Assembly: GCA_963825175.1 (NCBI GenBank)
Contig: CAWGSA010000002.1
Span: 1,116,001 to 1,180,000 of the forward strand
DNA length: 64,000 nucleotides
Source of the DNA: DATFTF01 sp963825175
Lineage (GTDB): Bacteria > Acidobacteriota > Thermoanaerobaculia > UBA5066 > Gp7-AA6
Reading direction: 5' to 3'
Shown here: positions 63,384 through 64,000 of the stretch, piece by piece
How the letters are laid out: every line of letters begins with the position of its first letter
How positions within the stretch are numbered: the first letter of the stretch is position 1
The notes under the pieces: model-generated
The model's database searches: none
Told to the model about the DNA's origin: nothing
The model's input: only the letters and a program-made list of their open reading frames with translations
Program-made: the position numbers and the translations under genes

Positions 63384-64000
63384 ATGTCCAAGGAAAAGCC
63401 CCCAACGGGTGAACCACCCGCTCCGTATAAGCAGCTGATGGAACTCGTCTACAGCGAGAACCGGCACCGCGTCGAGACCAAGGAGCTGTCCGACGGCGAG
63501 CTGGCCATCGCGGCGCGCGGTGGCGACAAGGTCGCCTTCGAGGCCCTGGTGGTGCGCAAGACGCCGGCGGTGGTGGCCGTGGCCCGACGGATCGTGGGGG
63601 ACCGGGAGGATGCCCGGGACGTGGCCCAGCTGGTGTTTCTGCGGGTGTGGGAGCAGCTCGAGCGTTACGACGAGACCTACTCGTTCAACACCTGGCTGTA
63701 CCGGATCTCGACGAACCTGGCCATCGACTTCCTGCGCAGCGCGCGGAGCCGGGAGAGAGCGCACGGCGCCAGCCTTCAGATCGTGCGCCGGCGCGAGGAG
63801 GCGACCGGGGCCGAGACCACCCGGGCGACGGAAGACGGGCAGATCGCCCGCCTCTTCGACCGCGTCTCGGGGCGGCTCTCGGGCAAGCAGAAGGCCGCTT
63901 TCGTGCTGCGGGAAATGGAAGACAGGGATACCGGCGAGATCGCCCGTATCCTTCAGTGCGGGGAATCGACGGTCCGCAATCATCTGTTCAACGCCCGCCG
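63384..64000 (+). CDS. ECF-type RNA polymerase sigma factor (3' partial)
   Basis: Translating from the ATG at 63384 gives at least 205 residues with no stop before the window ends. The sigma-2 region appears as AFEALVVRKTPAVVAVARRI...DVAQLVFLRVWEQL and TYSFNTWLYRISTNLAIDFL, and the sigma-4 helix-turn-helix as GKQKAAFVLREMEDRDTGEIARILQCGESTVRNHLFNARR. It directs RNA polymerase to a specific promoter set. An anti-sigma factor usually follows and would lie outside the window. Confidence 0.9.
   Translation, partial: MSKEKPPTGEPPAPYKQLMELVYSENRHRVETKELSDGELAIAARGGDKVAFEALVVRKTPAVVAVARRIVGDREDARDVAQLVFLRVWEQLERYDETYSFNTWLYRISTNLAIDFLRSARSRERAHGASLQIVRRREEATGAETTRATEDGQIARLFDRVSGRLSGKQKAAFVLREMEDRDTGEIARILQCGESTVRNHLFNAR

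Overview
The window is GC-rich DNA from a Gram-negative, respiring bacterium. LPS genes (lpxK, lpxL, waaA, waaC, waaF, heptose activation), outer-membrane porin-cytochrome genes and type IV pilus genes show an outer membrane. The mix of many multiheme cytochromes, an A/V-type ATPase, DUF4388, PilS/PilR and very GC-rich codon use suggests an Acidobacteriota-like lineage. That placement is inference from gene content; no rRNA gene or other phylogenetic marker was available.

Layout. 1-4384 (+) is the end of a [NiFe]-hydrogenase maturation operon: hypE, a HypX split into two proteins (formyltransferase and crotonase), hypA, hypB and a nickel-transporter-like protein. Two cysteine-bearing unknown genes and an Hsp20 gene follow. 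6293-14588 (-) is a complete nine-gene A/V-type ATPase operon in which most neighbouring genes overlap. 15183-31275 (+) is a large electron-transfer region with about 70 c-type heme motifs in nine proteins. It holds an MtrC/OmcA-like decaheme protein, an MtrA/DmsE-like decaheme protein, an MtrB-like barrel, three tandem monoheme mini-cytochromes, two CbcL-like multiheme/b-type fusions (the second frameshifted), a NapC-like protein plus the decayed tail of another, and a Rieske/cytochrome b/nonaheme module. The logical path is quinol pool, then inner-membrane b/c-type quinol oxidases, then periplasmic hemes, then the MtrA-MtrB-MtrC conduit to an extracellular acceptor. Three promoters in this region share a 16-bp palindrome placed 22-23 nt upstream of a -10 box, which implies one Crp/Fnr-type regulator.

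31466-46637 is mixed: a multipass membrane protein, a LolCDE-like ABC pair with a LolA-like protein, an FAD reductase/methyltransferase/ketosynthase mini-cluster, an alpha/beta hydrolase, moeA, DUF4388, an FmdB-type zinc ribbon, galU, xdhC and a secreted BNR-repeat protein. 46732-54780 (-) carries a DUF192 lipoprotein, pilR, pilS, pilC, pilT and pilB. 54804-63239 is mainly envelope biogenesis (DUF3108, waaC, split hldE, waaF, lpxL, lpxK, waaA) with an HNH protein on the + strand. The window ends inside a sigma-factor gene.

Non-coding structure. Many gene borders from about 35 kb onward contain short degenerate 7-9-nt period arrays, often with an inverted arm, and several genes take their stop codon or last residues from an array. 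A 144-nt multi-hairpin element occurs twice (6184 and 39482), and a 177-bp MITE-like palindrome lies at 31272. Frameshifts cluster at 27.08-28.06 kb and 53.06-56.41 kb. The second cluster looks like consensus error rather than gene decay. No tRNA, rRNA, CRISPR array or intact insertion sequence was seen.
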